A stretch of DNA of 64,000 nt from Saprospiraceae bacterium (GTDB lineage Bacteria; Bacteroidota; Bacteroidia; Chitinophagales; Saprospiraceae): assembly GCA_016713025.1 (NCBI GenBank), contig JADJPZ010000004.1, positions 620,001 to 684,000 on the forward strand, given 5' to 3'. A model generated the notes under the pieces. It was not told where the DNA came from and did not search any database. It worked only from the letters and a program-made list of their open reading frames with translations. Both the position numbers and the translations under genes were made by a program. Position 1 is the first letter of the stretch. Every line of letters begins with the position of its first letter. Shown one piece after another: positions 1 through 9,787 of the stretch.

Positions 1-556
1 ACAAGCGGTCAATTCTTTGACACAAAAAAATGGAGTTTTATCTCCACTAGGTTTATTAAGTTCTGACCAATCAATAACAGGAAAAACTTTGGACCTTACT
101 TATTTTAATGTAGAGGAGATCAATTATACAGGAGCAGATCTTGGACTAAACTACGCCATTGATAAAAATTGGGGAGTATTTACCAACTATAGTTATTTAA
201 GTCAGGTATATTGGGATGCTGTTAAAGTAACCGGATCAAATACAACGGTACCTTTCGCTTTAAATATGCCAGCGAATAGATTTAGAGTTGGTTTTGACTT
301 TATTCAAAACAAAGGATTGGTATTTAATGCAAGTGTAAGGTATCAGGATGGTTTCAAAAGTGTAAACGGTTTGGCTTGGTCTGGAGATATACCTGCTTAC
401 ACACTCGTAGATGCAGGACTTGGGTATATCGTTAATGACAAATTGACCTTGAATATAAGTGGAACAAACCTTCTTAATGAAAAATACAGAATTTTGGCCA
501 ACGCTCCTATCATAGGCACTATGGTCTTGGCTAAGGCAGTCTATAAAATTTTCTAA
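1..556 (+). CDS. TonB-dependent receptor, C-terminal end (partial)
   Basis: The last 184 residues of an outer-membrane TonB-dependent receptor, running in from the left edge in frame 2, so no start is visible. The residues alternate like beta-barrel strands, and the closing segment has the typical form with a TNLLNEKYR motif followed by a final strand ending in KAVYKIF, with a C-terminal aromatic residue as needed for barrel insertion. Such receptors import large or scarce ligands across the outer membrane using TonB energy. The substrate cannot be told from the tail. It converges on the sulfatase run that follows, so it may serve uptake for that locus, but this is inference. A hairpin terminator follows 20 bp downstream. 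Confidence 0.85.
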   Translation, partial: QAVNSLTQKNGVLSPLGLLSSDQSITGKTLDLTYFNVEEINYTGADLGLNYAIDKNWGVFTNYSYLSQVYWDAVKVTGSNTTVPFALNMPANRFRVGFDFIQNKGLVFNASVRYQDGFKSVNGLAWSGDIPAYTLVDAGLGYIVNDKLTLNISGTNLLNEKYRILANAPIIGTMVLAKAVYKIF

Positions 557-575
557 TAGAGTATAGATAAGACAC

Positions 576-623
576 AAAAGAGTCAATAAATGCAATCAAC
601 ATGTTGCTTTTGTTGACTCTTTT
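576..623 (+). terminator. Hairpin terminator after TonB-dependent receptor
   Basis: An 11-bp perfect inverted repeat, AAAAGAGTCAA (576-586) and TTGACTCTTTT (613-623), encloses a 26-nt loop and ends in a T run. It sits 20 bp past the receptor stop codon, as expected for intrinsic termination of that gene. Confidence 0.7.
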
Positions 624-705
624 CTTTCCATATGAATAAGTACCATGGATGTTTTATACTCCCTCTCTATACTGTTTCACTAAAAAATGTCCATTTTAGG
701 AGATA

Positions 706-738
706 AAAAAAGGAATCTTGGGAAAAGATTCCTTTTTT
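706..738. terminator. Bidirectional hairpin terminator between converging genes
   Basis: A 14-bp perfect stem, AAAAAAGGAATCTT (706-719) and AAGATTCCTTTTTT (725-738), with a 5-nt loop. The A and T tracts let it work on both strands, which suits its place between the plus-strand receptor and the end of the minus-strand sulfatase run. Confidence 0.75.
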
Positions 739-910
739 GTTTGCATCTACACAACACCTATTTCGTGTGTATCATACAATTCCGCTATAAAATTTTAAGT
801 TTAGAATTTAGTGGGTTATCCTGATAGAAACAAGTCTTCATGGTTTGAGCCTGGCAACCTATGTTGAGAGGTATGAGTTGCGGACAGTTTAAACAATTTA
901 TATGTACCTC

Positions 911-2416
911 TCACTTCAACGTCGAAGCCCCAATACCTTTTGCAACCTGACGTGGTGGAAACTTTGCAATACTTTCCTGATGTTTGCGGATATGAGGTGC
1001 AAAAAGGTTGACTACCCACGATCTTTCTTTCATCCATTGGAAATGATTTTTGCCGTCGGGAGATCTTTCGAATGGATCTAACTTAATATTGATCAAGAGT
1101 CCACCGTCAATTTTACGCGGTGCATCTAGCCATTCGTCTTTGACTGCAGTATGGACTTTCCATTGGTCAACACGCATAGCGTTGAGATCGTTTTCGCCAT
1201 AATAGAAAAACTCCCGACGTTTAGAAGGTTCATTTTTAATTAGTATACCCAATTGATTGTACCCATCCAGATGCACTTTATACCCTTTATGTCCATTGAG
1301 AAGTTTGTCTTTGATATCCATGTCACCGATCCCAGCCATGAGTGTTGGCAACCAATCTTCGGAGGTGAAAAATTCACCTGAATAGGTATTTGCTTCTATT
1401 TTTCCAGGCCATTTGACTATCATAGGTACCCTAAATCCTCCTTCCCAGGTAGTACCTTTTTCACCTCTGAAACCAGCTGTTCCTGCATCGGGCCAATGAG
1501 ACATATTCACACCATTGTCAGATGTGAATAATATGATAGTGTTATCATCCACCTTTAATTCCTTGAGTTTATCTAATAATTGACCGATAACAAAGTCCAA
1601 TTGCATCAGACCATCAGCATATGTGCTCATTCCGGATTTTCCTTTCCACCTATCGGGCACGTGGGTGATTTGGTGCATGCGTGTAGGTGTAAACCACAAG
1701 AAAAAAGGATCTTTGTGGTTTTTTTCCAGCCAATGTCCTGCTTCCTTGCCGAAAATCTCATCTATATCGGCCATTTTTGCTTTGGGTAGAGGGCCTTTAT
1801 CTACTATCTTTTGCTTGCCTACCATTCCCCATCTTTTGTCCACCGTGGTGTCTAATTGCGTAGTAGCATAGCTCCAGATTACATTTCGGGGATTCCCGGA
1901 GAAGTCAGGGTTTTTAGGGAACTCCGGTTGCTCGGACATTTCCATCATATTGAGATGGTACAACATACCATAAAACTCATCGAAGCCGTGCACTGTGGGT
2001 AGATACTCATTGCGATCGCCCATATGCCATTTGCCAAACAAAGCTGTCTTATATCCATGCTCTTTGAGTAAGGTGGCCAATGTAGGATCTTCTTTTTGGA
2101 TACCCAATTTTTGACCTGGCTGCCCTACTGAGGTCAAACCTGTGCGTATGGGATACTGTCCTGTGATGATTGCTGCCCTGCCAGCAGTACAACTTGGTTG
2201 AGCATAATAATCTGTGAGCATCTTGCCTTCTTTGGCTATTCTGTCGATATTGGGTGTCTGGTAGGAAGCCAAACCTCTATGGTAACAAGATAGGTCAAAG
2301 TAACCTACATCGTCTACCATGATCATGACAATGTTCGGTTTCTTTTGTGCTATCAAAACATAAGACAAGCTCAAAAAAACGATAAGCATTTTGATTTTTA
2401 AACTATTCATATTCAA
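911..2416 (-). CDS. S1-type sulfatase (arylsulfatase family)
   Basis: A 501-residue exported sulfatase that would hydrolyse a sulfate ester in the periplasm or outside the cell. An N-terminal signal peptide ends near residue 24. The metal pair D35-D36 lies in the MVDDVGYFD segment, and the catalytic formylglycine precursor is Cys76 in the motif CTAGR (C-x-A-x-R). Downstream GKWHMG and TSDNG motifs supply the remaining active-site Lys, His and Asp/Asn residues. Length is normal for the family. It is the last gene of the minus-strand run, 196 bp after a DUF1254 gene, with three direct repeats in that gap. Substrate is unknown; neighbours suggest a sulfated organic compound rather than a single sugar. 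Confidence 0.93.
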   Translation of the reverse strand: MNMNSLKIKMLIVFLSLSYVLIAQKKPNIVMIMVDDVGYFDLSCYHRGLASYQTPNIDRIAKEGKMLTDYYAQPSCTAGRAAIITGQYPIRTGLTSVGQPGQKLGIQKEDPTLATLLKEHGYKTALFGKWHMGDRNEYLPTVHGFDEFYGMLYHLNMMEMSEQPEFPKNPDFSGNPRNVIWSYATTQLDTTVDKRWGMVGKQKIVDKGPLPKAKMADIDEIFGKEAGHWLEKNHKDPFFLWFTPTRMHQITHVPDRWKGKSGMSTYADGLMQLDFVIGQLLDKLKELKVDDNTIILFTSDNGVNMSHWPDAGTAGFRGEKGTTWEGGFRVPMIVKWPGKIEANTYSGEFFTSEDWLPTLMAGIGDMDIKDKLLNGHKGYKVHLDGYNQLGILIKNEPSKRREFFYYGENDLNAMRVDQWKVHTAVKDEWLDAPRKIDGGLLINIKLDPFERSPDGKNHFQWMKERSWVVNLFAPHIRKHQESIAKFPPRQVAKGIGASTLK

Positions 2417-2440
2417 CTTTTAATTTTTTATTTTAATTTT

Positions 2441-2559
2441 TTTAAACCATTAAGGTTCATTTAGATTTTTATTAAACTTTCTTTTTAAACCATTAAGGTA
2501 TTAAGGTTCATTTAGATTTTCTTTTTAAACCATTAAGGCATTAAGGTTCATTTAGAATG
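2441..2559. repeat. Three direct repeats upstream of sulfatase gene
   Basis: Three copies of a unit with the core TTTAAACCATTAAGG then TTCATTTAGA begin at about 2441, 2482 and 2522, a period of about 40 bp. Copies two and three carry an extra 8-nt ATTAAGG step that the first lacks. They fill the leader of the minus-strand sulfatase gene. They could be a regulatory array or a dispersed extragenic repeat; the sequence alone does not decide. Confidence 0.75.
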
Positions 2560-2612
2560 TTAATAAAACTAAACTTTTAGCCAAATTAACAATTAATTCA
2601 TTAACAATTAAC

Positions 2613-4076
2613 CTATATCCTCTCTATTCCCGGTACAACATACGATTGATTTAACCAACTTTGCTCAGGAATATATTGTCTAAAAAACACATTGAAAGGC
2701 TGACCTTTTTCCACTGGATGCCAATTGCCTGCCTTGTCAGGGGCAGGTTTGTCAGCTTGAAAATAAATATCTAAGCTGCCGTCTTGATTGTATTTAAAAG
2801 TCTTCGTATAGGTACCCAACGAATTAATTTTATAGTCATTAGGGACGAGATTATATTCGTCAGTGTAAGCGGTCAATGACCAGAATCCAATTGGCTTTGG
2901 CAGTTGCTCTTTAGTGAAATGCATTTTGTATTGATATTTACCATCTAACGGTCTCCCTTTAGTATCGTTGAAGGTCCGAGCTTTGACACATTCTTCGATC
3001 CAGTGTTCCATAAGACCTATCATACATTGACTGCCTGCCCGACCAAAAAAATCACCGGACTCAGCAGTCCTTCCCCAGTTTTTAGGTCCCCATATCCATT
3101 GGTTGGAGGTGGTATTTTGGTTGGTGATAGAGGCATATTGGATAGAGGCATTTTTTAATAATGCTATGGCATCCACTACGGCTCTTCGCAGTCCTTTTTG
3201 GATAGACGGATGTAAGGTATCTGGTTTGGTTGTACCTCTGCTACCCATACCCACTAAAGCATATTTCTGCATCAAAGCATCATCTCTTGATGGCGGTGGG
3301 TTTTGGATCATCACCTCATTGATCATCTTTATTGCAAACAAAGGATCTTCTTTAGCATCAAATACATCCATCACATCACGAGAATACGGCTTTTTTATTT
3401 TACCTTTTTCGCTCAGCATATTGATTTTAAATTGATCTAAAAGTGTTTTAGTTTTGGCCACATCTTGAGGGTCGTCCCATATGGTATATACTCTTACCGT
3501 AATAAACGACCAATTCGTGGGGCTACGATATACCCCTTTGTATCCCGTAGTATCTCCTTTAAATCCTGGACCAACCACAAGATATTCACCAGCCACGTTG
3601 TTGGTAGCTCGGGTACCGATATAACCGTACAAATCCGAGTACATCTCTACCAACTGTACACTATAATATCTGTTTGTGGGATTTTCAGGGACGGTAATGA
3701 TAGCGGCATCATTGGTCAAATCCGTCCAACAGAATCCATATCTTGTATCCCTATTTGGCGATCCACCATACTTGTTTTCTGGCAAAGGTGGAATTTCTGT
3801 TTGCCAGAGTTCATTGACACCCATGGATATATTACGCTCAGGCTTCTCCACAAACCGATATCTTATGTTTGACCAGTACATTGCCGGATAACCATAGATT
3901 ACCGCATCTTTGCCTACTTCGTAAGCATACAGTTCTCGCCAGTCGCCCTTCGCATACTCCGGATTGGCACTACGAAGAGCATTGATTTGTCTTCCTAATT
4001 TTTCAAAACCATAAAAATAGGCAGCTACAACCCCAAGTACAATAATTGCTAAAAGTGCTATGAAAAATTTTCTCAT
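2613..4076 (-). CDS. DUF1254/DUF1214 domain protein, membrane-anchored
   Basis: A 487-residue protein of the DUF1254 (N-terminal half) plus DUF1214 (C-terminal half) family, whose reaction is not established. Residues 4-23 form one hydrophobic segment followed by a charged, soluble remainder, so it is probably anchored with its body in the periplasm. Family features include the YGYPAMYWSN segment near residue 62, an SPNRDTRYG motif near residue 105, a WSLTAYTDEYNLVPN stretch near the DUF1214 region, and a C-terminal aromatic-rich block ending in PGIERI. It is one of four intact paralogues in this cluster, all beside sulfatase genes. The next gene in the run begins 37 bp downstream of its own leader repeats. 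A role in the same pathway as the sulfatases is inferred from context only. Confidence 0.85.
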   Translation of the reverse strand: MRKFFIALLAIIVLGVVAAYFYGFEKLGRQINALRSANPEYAKGDWRELYAYEVGKDAVIYGYPAMYWSNIRYRFVEKPERNISMGVNELWQTEIPPLPENKYGGSPNRDTRYGFCWTDLTNDAAIITVPENPTNRYYSVQLVEMYSDLYGYIGTRATNNVAGEYLVVGPGFKGDTTGYKGVYRSPTNWSFITVRVYTIWDDPQDVAKTKTLLDQFKINMLSEKGKIKKPYSRDVMDVFDAKEDPLFAIKMINEVMIQNPPPSRDDALMQKYALVGMGSRGTTKPDTLHPSIQKGLRRAVVDAIALLKNASIQYASITNQNTTSNQWIWGPKNWGRTAESGDFFGRAGSQCMIGLMEHWIEECVKARTFNDTKGRPLDGKYQYKMHFTKEQLPKPIGFWSLTAYTDEYNLVPNDYKINSLGTYTKTFKYNQDGSLDIYFQADKPAPDKAGNWHPVEKGQPFNVFFRQYIPEQSWLNQSYVVPGIERI

Positions 4077-4106
4077 TTCAACAATTTTATTAAATTTTTA
4101 ATATTA

Positions 4107-6416
4107 TTATTTAAACTCAACAGTTACCTTTTCCAAAATGCCTTTATAATCAAAAGGTGTTTGATATTGTTTTGTTATCGCTGCACCTACATTACTTCCT
4201 ACACAAAATCCAGCACCAAATCCGATACCATAAATTCGTGCCATAGTCACATCTTTCAAGATACCTGCCGGCTTATCATCTATGAATAACTCTATATCAC
4301 CTTTGGTCGTTAATGGTCGTGGTAAGCGTTCTTTGAGCATGTATCGGAAAGTCAATCTGTGTTGACCAGGACTCAACTTTTGAGTGGATTCAATATGATA
4401 TTCTTTTATTTTTAAAAAGTTATGTGCATAATTCAGTTTGCCATTTTTGATATAAAATGACCATCCACATTGTTCGTAACCCTCACTTGCCAACACTCCA
4501 TCTGCTCCTTTTTCTGGAATATTTACAAAAGCAGTCACCGTATGGCTACTGTTGGATAGAAAACCAAAAGAATTGGGCTGCATTTGAGAAGTGTTAGGAT
4601 ATAAGGTATAAACATCTTTATCTATTGCTATTTGAGGTCTGTTTGGTTCGTTTACCCTCTCAAAGAGGCGGTCATCCAGAGGAAGGACGCCATAAGATTT
4701 ACCTTCCTGCCACCACAAATCTACCATTTCCTTTAGTTTCTGAGGGTTTCGGTCAGCTAAATTTTTTGATTCAGTAAAATCTTCTTGCACATCGTACAAT
4801 TCCCACTTATCATTTCGATAATCGTCTCCTCTTTTGTGGTAAGACACAGCATTCCAACCGTCCGCCCAAATAGACTTTTTACCAAACATTTCATAGTACT
4901 GCTTGACTTTACGTGTTTTTTCGTTTGGATTGTCAAAAGTATAAGCCATACTCACTCCATGCAAAGGCATTTGCGGAATGCCGTTTACCTGCTTGGGTTC
5001 TGGAATCTCGGAGAGTTCTAATAATGTAGGAACTATATCTATCAAGTGATGATATTGATGGCGTTTACTGCCCTTGTCCTTGATGCGATTGGGATAAGAC
5101 ACAATCAAAGGGGTGGTGGTACCACCAGCGTGTGTATCTTGTTTCCATCTTTTGAATGGTGTATTGCCAGCCATTGCCCAGCCGTATGGATAAAGTGTTA
5201 AGCTTTGTGAAGTACCCAACTTATCAATATGAGGCATCAGATCTTCCAAAGTTTCGGGAAGGAGGTTGCGGTATCTATCACTTACATTGGAACCATTTTG
5301 TGAGCCTTCTTGTGACGCACCATTGTCTGACATGATGAGTATGATTGTATTGTCTGATAAGTTCATGTTTTCAAGTGCAGAAACCAATCGGCCTATTTGT
5401 ACATCTGTATGGTCCAAAAACCCTGCGAACACCTCCTGAAAACGAGCATACAACTTCTTTTGATCAGCACTGAGTTTATCCCATTCATCCACCCCTTGGT
5501 CCAGATCAGGTAGGACTGCGTTTTGGGGAATGATGCCCATTTTTTTCTGCCGGTCAAAGGTTTCTTTGCGTACTATATCCCATCCTTTATCAAAACGTCC
5601 CTTGTATTTTTGAATATAGGCTTTAGGTGTGTGAAGTGGTGCATGAACAGCCCCAAATGCAAGATATGTAAAAAATGGCCTGCCTGAGTGAGCATTTTGT
5701 TGATCTTTTATAAATCGAATCGTTTTGTCCACCAGGTCTTCACTGAGGTGATAATCCTTTTTTGTGGGGACATCGATAGCTCGGTTGTCCTCTGTCAAAA
5801 ATGGTATATAATGGTTCATTTCGCCACCTAAAAAACCATAAAAGCGTTCAAAACCCATTCCTAATGGCCAATGTGTGTAGGGTCCAGCTGCTGTCCTGTC
5901 CATATAAGGAGTCAGGTGCCACTTGCCCAAAGCCATGGTGTTATAGCCATTCAGCCGTAAAACATCGGATATCAATGCTGCCGATGGCGGAATTCTGCCA
6001 TTACTATTGGGATAACCCGTAGCAGCCTCCGTAAGGATGTTCATGCCGATACTATGTGAATTCCTCCCTGTCAATAAGGCAGCTCGTGAAGGGGTACACA
6101 AAGGGGTAGAGTGAAAATTGGTATAGGTCAATCCATTTTTAGCCAATTTATCAATGTTTGGCGTTTCAATGGCACTGCCATAACATCCCAACTGACCGTA
6201 ACCCAAATCATCGAGCATAATGACCACAACATTAGGTGCACCTTCAGGGGCCCTTGCTGGCAAAAATGGTGCCCAATGGCTTTGAGATGTTTTGTAGGTG
6301 CTGTCTATCTTGCCTTTAAAAACCGGTGCTTGAATGGGTAAAACGGTTCGGTCTATTTGCGCAAAAATAGTATTAACATTTAGAAAAACAAAAAGAATAA
6401 ATAATTTAAGCTTCAT
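4107..6416 (-). CDS. Large S1-type sulfatase
   Basis: A 769-residue exported sulfatase. The start at 6416 is chosen over the upstream in-frame ATG at 6488 because it begins directly with a signal peptide (residues 1-20, ending IFAQ) and avoids overlap with the aldehyde dehydrogenase gene. Asp69-Asp70 in the MLDDLGYG segment and the catalytic Cys107 in CTPSR form the metal and formylglycine sites; GKWHL and MSDNG motifs follow. The C-terminal 200 residues look like an extra beta-rich domain, seen again in the remnant at 11345-11733. The gene lies 30 bp from both neighbours, consistent with one transcript. Confidence 0.93.
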   Translation of the reverse strand: MKLKLFILFVFLNVNTIFAQIDRTVLPIQAPVFKGKIDSTYKTSQSHWAPFLPARAPEGAPNVVVIMLDDLGYGQLGCYGSAIETPNIDKLAKNGLTYTNFHSTPLCTPSRAALLTGRNSHSIGMNILTEAATGYPNSNGRIPPSAALISDVLRLNGYNTMALGKWHLTPYMDRTAAGPYTHWPLGMGFERFYGFLGGEMNHYIPFLTEDNRAIDVPTKKDYHLSEDLVDKTIRFIKDQQNAHSGRPFFTYLAFGAVHAPLHTPKAYIQKYKGRFDKGWDIVRKETFDRQKKMGIIPQNAVLPDLDQGVDEWDKLSADQKKLYARFQEVFAGFLDHTDVQIGRLVSALENMNLSDNTIILIMSDNGASQEGSQNGSNVSDRYRNLLPETLEDLMPHIDKLGTSQSLTLYPYGWAMAGNTPFKRWKQDTHAGGTTTPLIVSYPNRIKDKGSKRHQYHHLIDIVPTLLELSEIPEPKQVNGIPQMPLHGVSMAYTFDNPNEKTRKVKQYYEMFGKKSIWADGWNAVSYHKRGDDYRNDKWELYDVQEDFTESKNLADRNPQKLKEMVDLWWQEGKSYGVLPLDDRLFERVNEPNRPQIAIDKDVYTLYPNTSQMQPNSFGFLSNSSHTVTAFVNIPEKGADGVLASEGYEQCGWSFYIKNGKLNYAHNFLKIKEYHIESTQKLSPGQHRLTFRYMLKERLPRPLTTKGDIELFIDDKPAGILKDVTMARIYGIGFGAGFCVGSNVGAAITKQYQTPFDYKGILEKVTVEFK

Positions 6417-6447
6417 TATCTGATAAATAAAGTGGTATTTACAAAAA

Positions 6448-7943
6448 TCATTTCCCCAATAAAATATTAGGCAATCGTTTAATGGCAAACTTCAACTGCT
6501 TCGACAATGGTGCGTATGCAACATCATGAATCAATTGTCTTGTCTTACTATCAAATGGTGGCATTATCCAATCTATGGTCCCCCCATTGCCCCTCTCAAA
6601 ATAACCTTTTGGATAAGAAAACTCCTGAAATCCTTCTACACCATGATGCCGCCCCATACCACTGGCACCTACACCCCCAAAACCCATGGATGGTTGAGCC
6701 GCTTGCAGGGCAATCATATTGACTGCCACTCCTCCTGAATGCGTATTTTGAGTTATGTCATCAATAAATTTACGATCATCAGAAAATACATATAATCCCA
6801 ATGGTCTGTCATTTTTATTGATATAGTCTATGGCATCTTGTGTTGTTTTGTAGGTTTTTATTGGCAATATTGGCCCAAAAATCTCTTCCCGTATCATTTG
6901 TAAATCATCACTTGGATCGACTACGATATAAAATGGCATGTCTCGGCTGCCATCTTTGAGATCATTACCTATTTGAATAACTTTTGCCCCACTTGCTTTG
7001 GCCTCATCCACCAAACCCTGCAAGCGTTTCACATGACGTTGGGTGATAATGCCGCAAGCATGGTTTCTGGCATTGTCTTTTGCAAAGTGTGTTTGCATAT
7101 AGTTGGCTATTTTGTCCACAAAGACATCTTTTTCCGCTTCGGGAACGAGACAATAATCCACCGTTACGCACATTTGTCCGCGTTTCACCACTTTTACACC
7201 TGCTATCGTTGCAATGGTTTCGTCTGTAATACGATCAGGCCCTACGATGGAGGGGCTTTTTCCACCTAACTCCAGTGTAACAGGCACCAAGTTTTCTGCA
7301 GCTGCCTTCATGATGAGTCGGCCGACAGTGCCGCTTCCGGTATAGATCAAATGATTCCAAGGGAGTGTAGGAAAATATTTTGCCAAATCCAAGCCCCCAT
7401 TTACTACAGCTACCTGATCTTCATTGTAAGTTTTTAAGAGCATTTCTTGTAGCACAGCACCACTGGCAGGTGACAAGTCGGAAGACTTAATGATTACTCG
7501 GTTTCCAGCACCCAATTGGTCAAGCATGGGTCCTAATGCAATATCAAAAGGAAAATTCCAAGACACCATATTACCGATCACTCCTTTGGGATGGTATTTA
7601 ACATAGGCTTTTGATTTTCCTTGTGTGACTGGATTACCTTCTTTAGCAATAGGCTTCATCCATTTTTCGACATTCGCAATATTGTATTTTGACCTATCGA
7701 ACATGCCCAAAATTTCAAACAAATCGGAAGCATCTTCGGAGTGACCGCCAAAATCAGTATGCAGGGCCTCAGTAAGTTTGGTACTGTAATGAAGCAACAT
7801 ATCCGGTACGACTTTCATCAACTCGATACGTTCTTTAGCACTCGGATAGCTGTTTTTCAAAAAGGCTTCATTCTGTATTTTAAAGAGATGATTGAGCCTA
7901 TCAATGGCTTTTGATCTTCGTTGGAAACATTTTCGTTTGTCAT
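6448..7943 (-). CDS. Coniferyl-aldehyde-type aldehyde dehydrogenase, apparent 5' frameshift
   Basis: An NAD(P)-dependent aldehyde dehydrogenase, closest in pattern to the coniferyl aldehyde dehydrogenase (CalB) group, with the early NSYPSAKERIELM segment typical of that group. The catalytic Glu is in VTLELGGKSP and the nucleophile Cys in GQMCVTVDY; an EEIFGPILP motif follows. The main frame stays open to 8043, but that part lies inside the upstream amidohydrolase and does not look like family sequence. A natural start ATG at 7943, opening MTNENVSNEDQK, is in another frame and joins the main frame smoothly if one base is added to the four-T run at 7909-7912. So either the gene is frameshifted near codon 12 or the sequence has an indel error. 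The remainder is intact. It would oxidise an aldehyde made within the pathway. Confidence 0.88.
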
Positions 7944-7972
7944 TTTTTGTTAATTTGAAATTTAAAATAAAT

Positions 7973-9757
7973 TTAAAAAATGTTAGCAGAAAAGCTTTTT
8001 CTTGCAGCTTCTGCCAAATGTTTACCCGGTAGATAATCGCCAAATCTCTCTTTGCCTACACGTTCGTCAAACTGTCCGTTTTCCCAAACCGTTTTCCCAC
8101 TTATCATGACATAATTTACGTACTTGTCATCACGATTTACTAATCTTTCTATGCCACTTAGAAACTCAGCCTTATAATATTGGTGTATACTGTCATCAAG
8201 ATTTTCGAAATCAATTACTACCAAATCAGCTCTTTTTCCTTCTTCTATGGTTCCTGCATCAATATTAAAGAAATCAGCATTTTCTTTGGTCAATCTCCAG
8301 ATCAATTTTTCATAAGGCATAAATGGCTCTCCTCTCTCATGCGAATCCTTCACATATTTGATCATACGGATAGGGAAGTTATAAAATGCCATATTGTTGA
8401 TATGTGCCCCTGAATCAGCAAAACCTATGATATTGCCTTCGTCGTTGTAAAGTTTACTTAATTTTGCAGGGTTTTCATTACCTATCGTTGTTTTCCATTC
8501 CACTTGGTCATCCAAGTCTATGACTACATCCAAAAATGTATCCACTGGATGTTGGTTACGTTCTTTTGCTAAGTCCATAAATGACTTTCCAATCCATGAT
8601 TTATCAGGTGCATTTAAAATATACGCATCTCCAAAGTCTTTTTGCCAAACTTTAGGTGACAATTTATCACCATAGTGTTTTTTAAATTGTTTTCTATATT
8701 CAGGGTCTTTTAATGTTTTATTTCTTTCTATCAAATCTCTGGATAAGTGTCGGGCCAATTCGCCTGATGGAAACTCTTCAAAAATGACCAAATCCATACC
8801 CTTGACATAGTTGGTGAAAGGTACAGGGAAACCCTGAAATCTAAAGTTAGCACCCAAAAATTTATTGTATGTCTTGGCAAGAAACGACAATACAGCACGG
8901 ATGTATGGATCTCCTTTTAGTTCCATCATAGCTACAATAGATGTTTTGAGTTTCTTCTTTCTCAAACCAAACCAATTGGCACTTTGTCCTAAATACCAAA
9001 AAATTGCTAAACGATTGACCAGATTAGGTACTCCTTGTAAATGTCCGTTACGCTCCCGGGCTACGCTTGCCATAGCATTGCGTTCCTTCCTTGTGGCATA
9101 TGCTGCAGGCAATAACTTGGACCAATGGCGACCATCCATTTTATCCCATGGGTTGTGCTGCATAGATATACCCAACATACCATGATCTATCGCATCATTG
9201 AGCATATCTTGCATCTCTTTTATTTCCGCTGCTGTAGGTATTTCTTTTGGATCCAACGACCTATCAATACCCATAACTTTAGATCTTATATCTGAATGAC
9301 CTATAAATGACCCAATATTGGGTCCTAATGGGAGCTTTTTGATATGCTCTATCCAAGATTTAGGGCTATCCCAATTTTTTTCTTTTTCTAATATTGGATT
9401 TAATATTTCTCTTGGAAATGCCTCTACACGTGTAAACATATCGCAACAATCTTCCACATCTGAATACACAAAGGAGAGTGAGCAACTACCAACCAAAACA
9501 GTCGTGACTCCATGGCGTATGGATTCGCTCAGTTGTGGTGCAACCAAAAGCTCACCGTCATAGTGTGTATGGTTGTCAAAAAAACCAGGTGTCACCCACT
9601 TACCTGTAGCATCAACAATTTTTGTATCCGCAGGTAGGTCAAGGGCTTGTTCTGAGATCTTGGAGACCTTGCCATCTTGCACTAAAATATTGGCTATTTT
9701 AGAAGGTCTGTTGTAGCCTGAAAATACTCGACCACCTTTGATGTAAACTGTGTCCAT
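7973..9757 (-). CDS. D-aminoacylase-like amidohydrolase
   Basis: A 594-residue amidohydrolase of the N-acyl-D-amino-acid deacylase group. Metal-site features are His63-x-His65-x-Asp67 in the DNHTHYDGE segment, Cys92 in the VGSCSLS segment (the D-aminoacylase cysteine position), a conserved FIGHSD histidine, and an ADSGAH aspartate near residue 450. The tail carries the usual EEGKRADLVVID composite-domain motif. No signal peptide is present, so it is cytoplasmic. Family members remove an acyl group from an amide nitrogen or open cyclic amides. Its place 29 bp upstream of the aldehyde dehydrogenase ATG and between two exported sulfatases suggests an N-acylated intermediate, but that is inference. 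Confidence 0.85.
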   Translation of the reverse strand: MDTVYIKGGRVFSGYNRPSKIANILVQDGKVSKISEQALDLPADTKIVDATGKWVTPGFFDNHTHYDGELLVAPQLSESIRHGVTTVLVGSCSLSFVYSDVEDCCDMFTRVEAFPREILNPILEKEKNWDSPKSWIEHIKKLPLGPNIGSFIGHSDIRSKVMGIDRSLDPKEIPTAAEIKEMQDMLNDAIDHGMLGISMQHNPWDKMDGRHWSKLLPAAYATRKERNAMASVARERNGHLQGVPNLVNRLAIFWYLGQSANWFGLRKKKLKTSIVAMMELKGDPYIRAVLSFLAKTYNKFLGANFRFQGFPVPFTNYVKGMDLVIFEEFPSGELARHLSRDLIERNKTLKDPEYRKQFKKHYGDKLSPKVWQKDFGDAYILNAPDKSWIGKSFMDLAKERNQHPVDTFLDVVIDLDDQVEWKTTIGNENPAKLSKLYNDEGNIIGFADSGAHINNMAFYNFPIRMIKYVKDSHERGEPFMPYEKLIWRLTKENADFFNIDAGTIEEGKRADLVVIDFENLDDSIHQYYKAEFLSGIERLVNRDDKYVNYVMISGKTVWENGQFDERVGKERFGDYLPGKHLAEAARKSFSANIF

Positions 9758-9787
9758 GTTTTAAAGATTTAAGTATTAATTAATATT

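Noticed and set aside
6417..6488. Longer N-terminus of the 769-residue sulfatase from the ATG at 6488
   Set aside because: It would overlap the aldehyde dehydrogenase gene and place 24 unrelated residues before a clear signal peptide.
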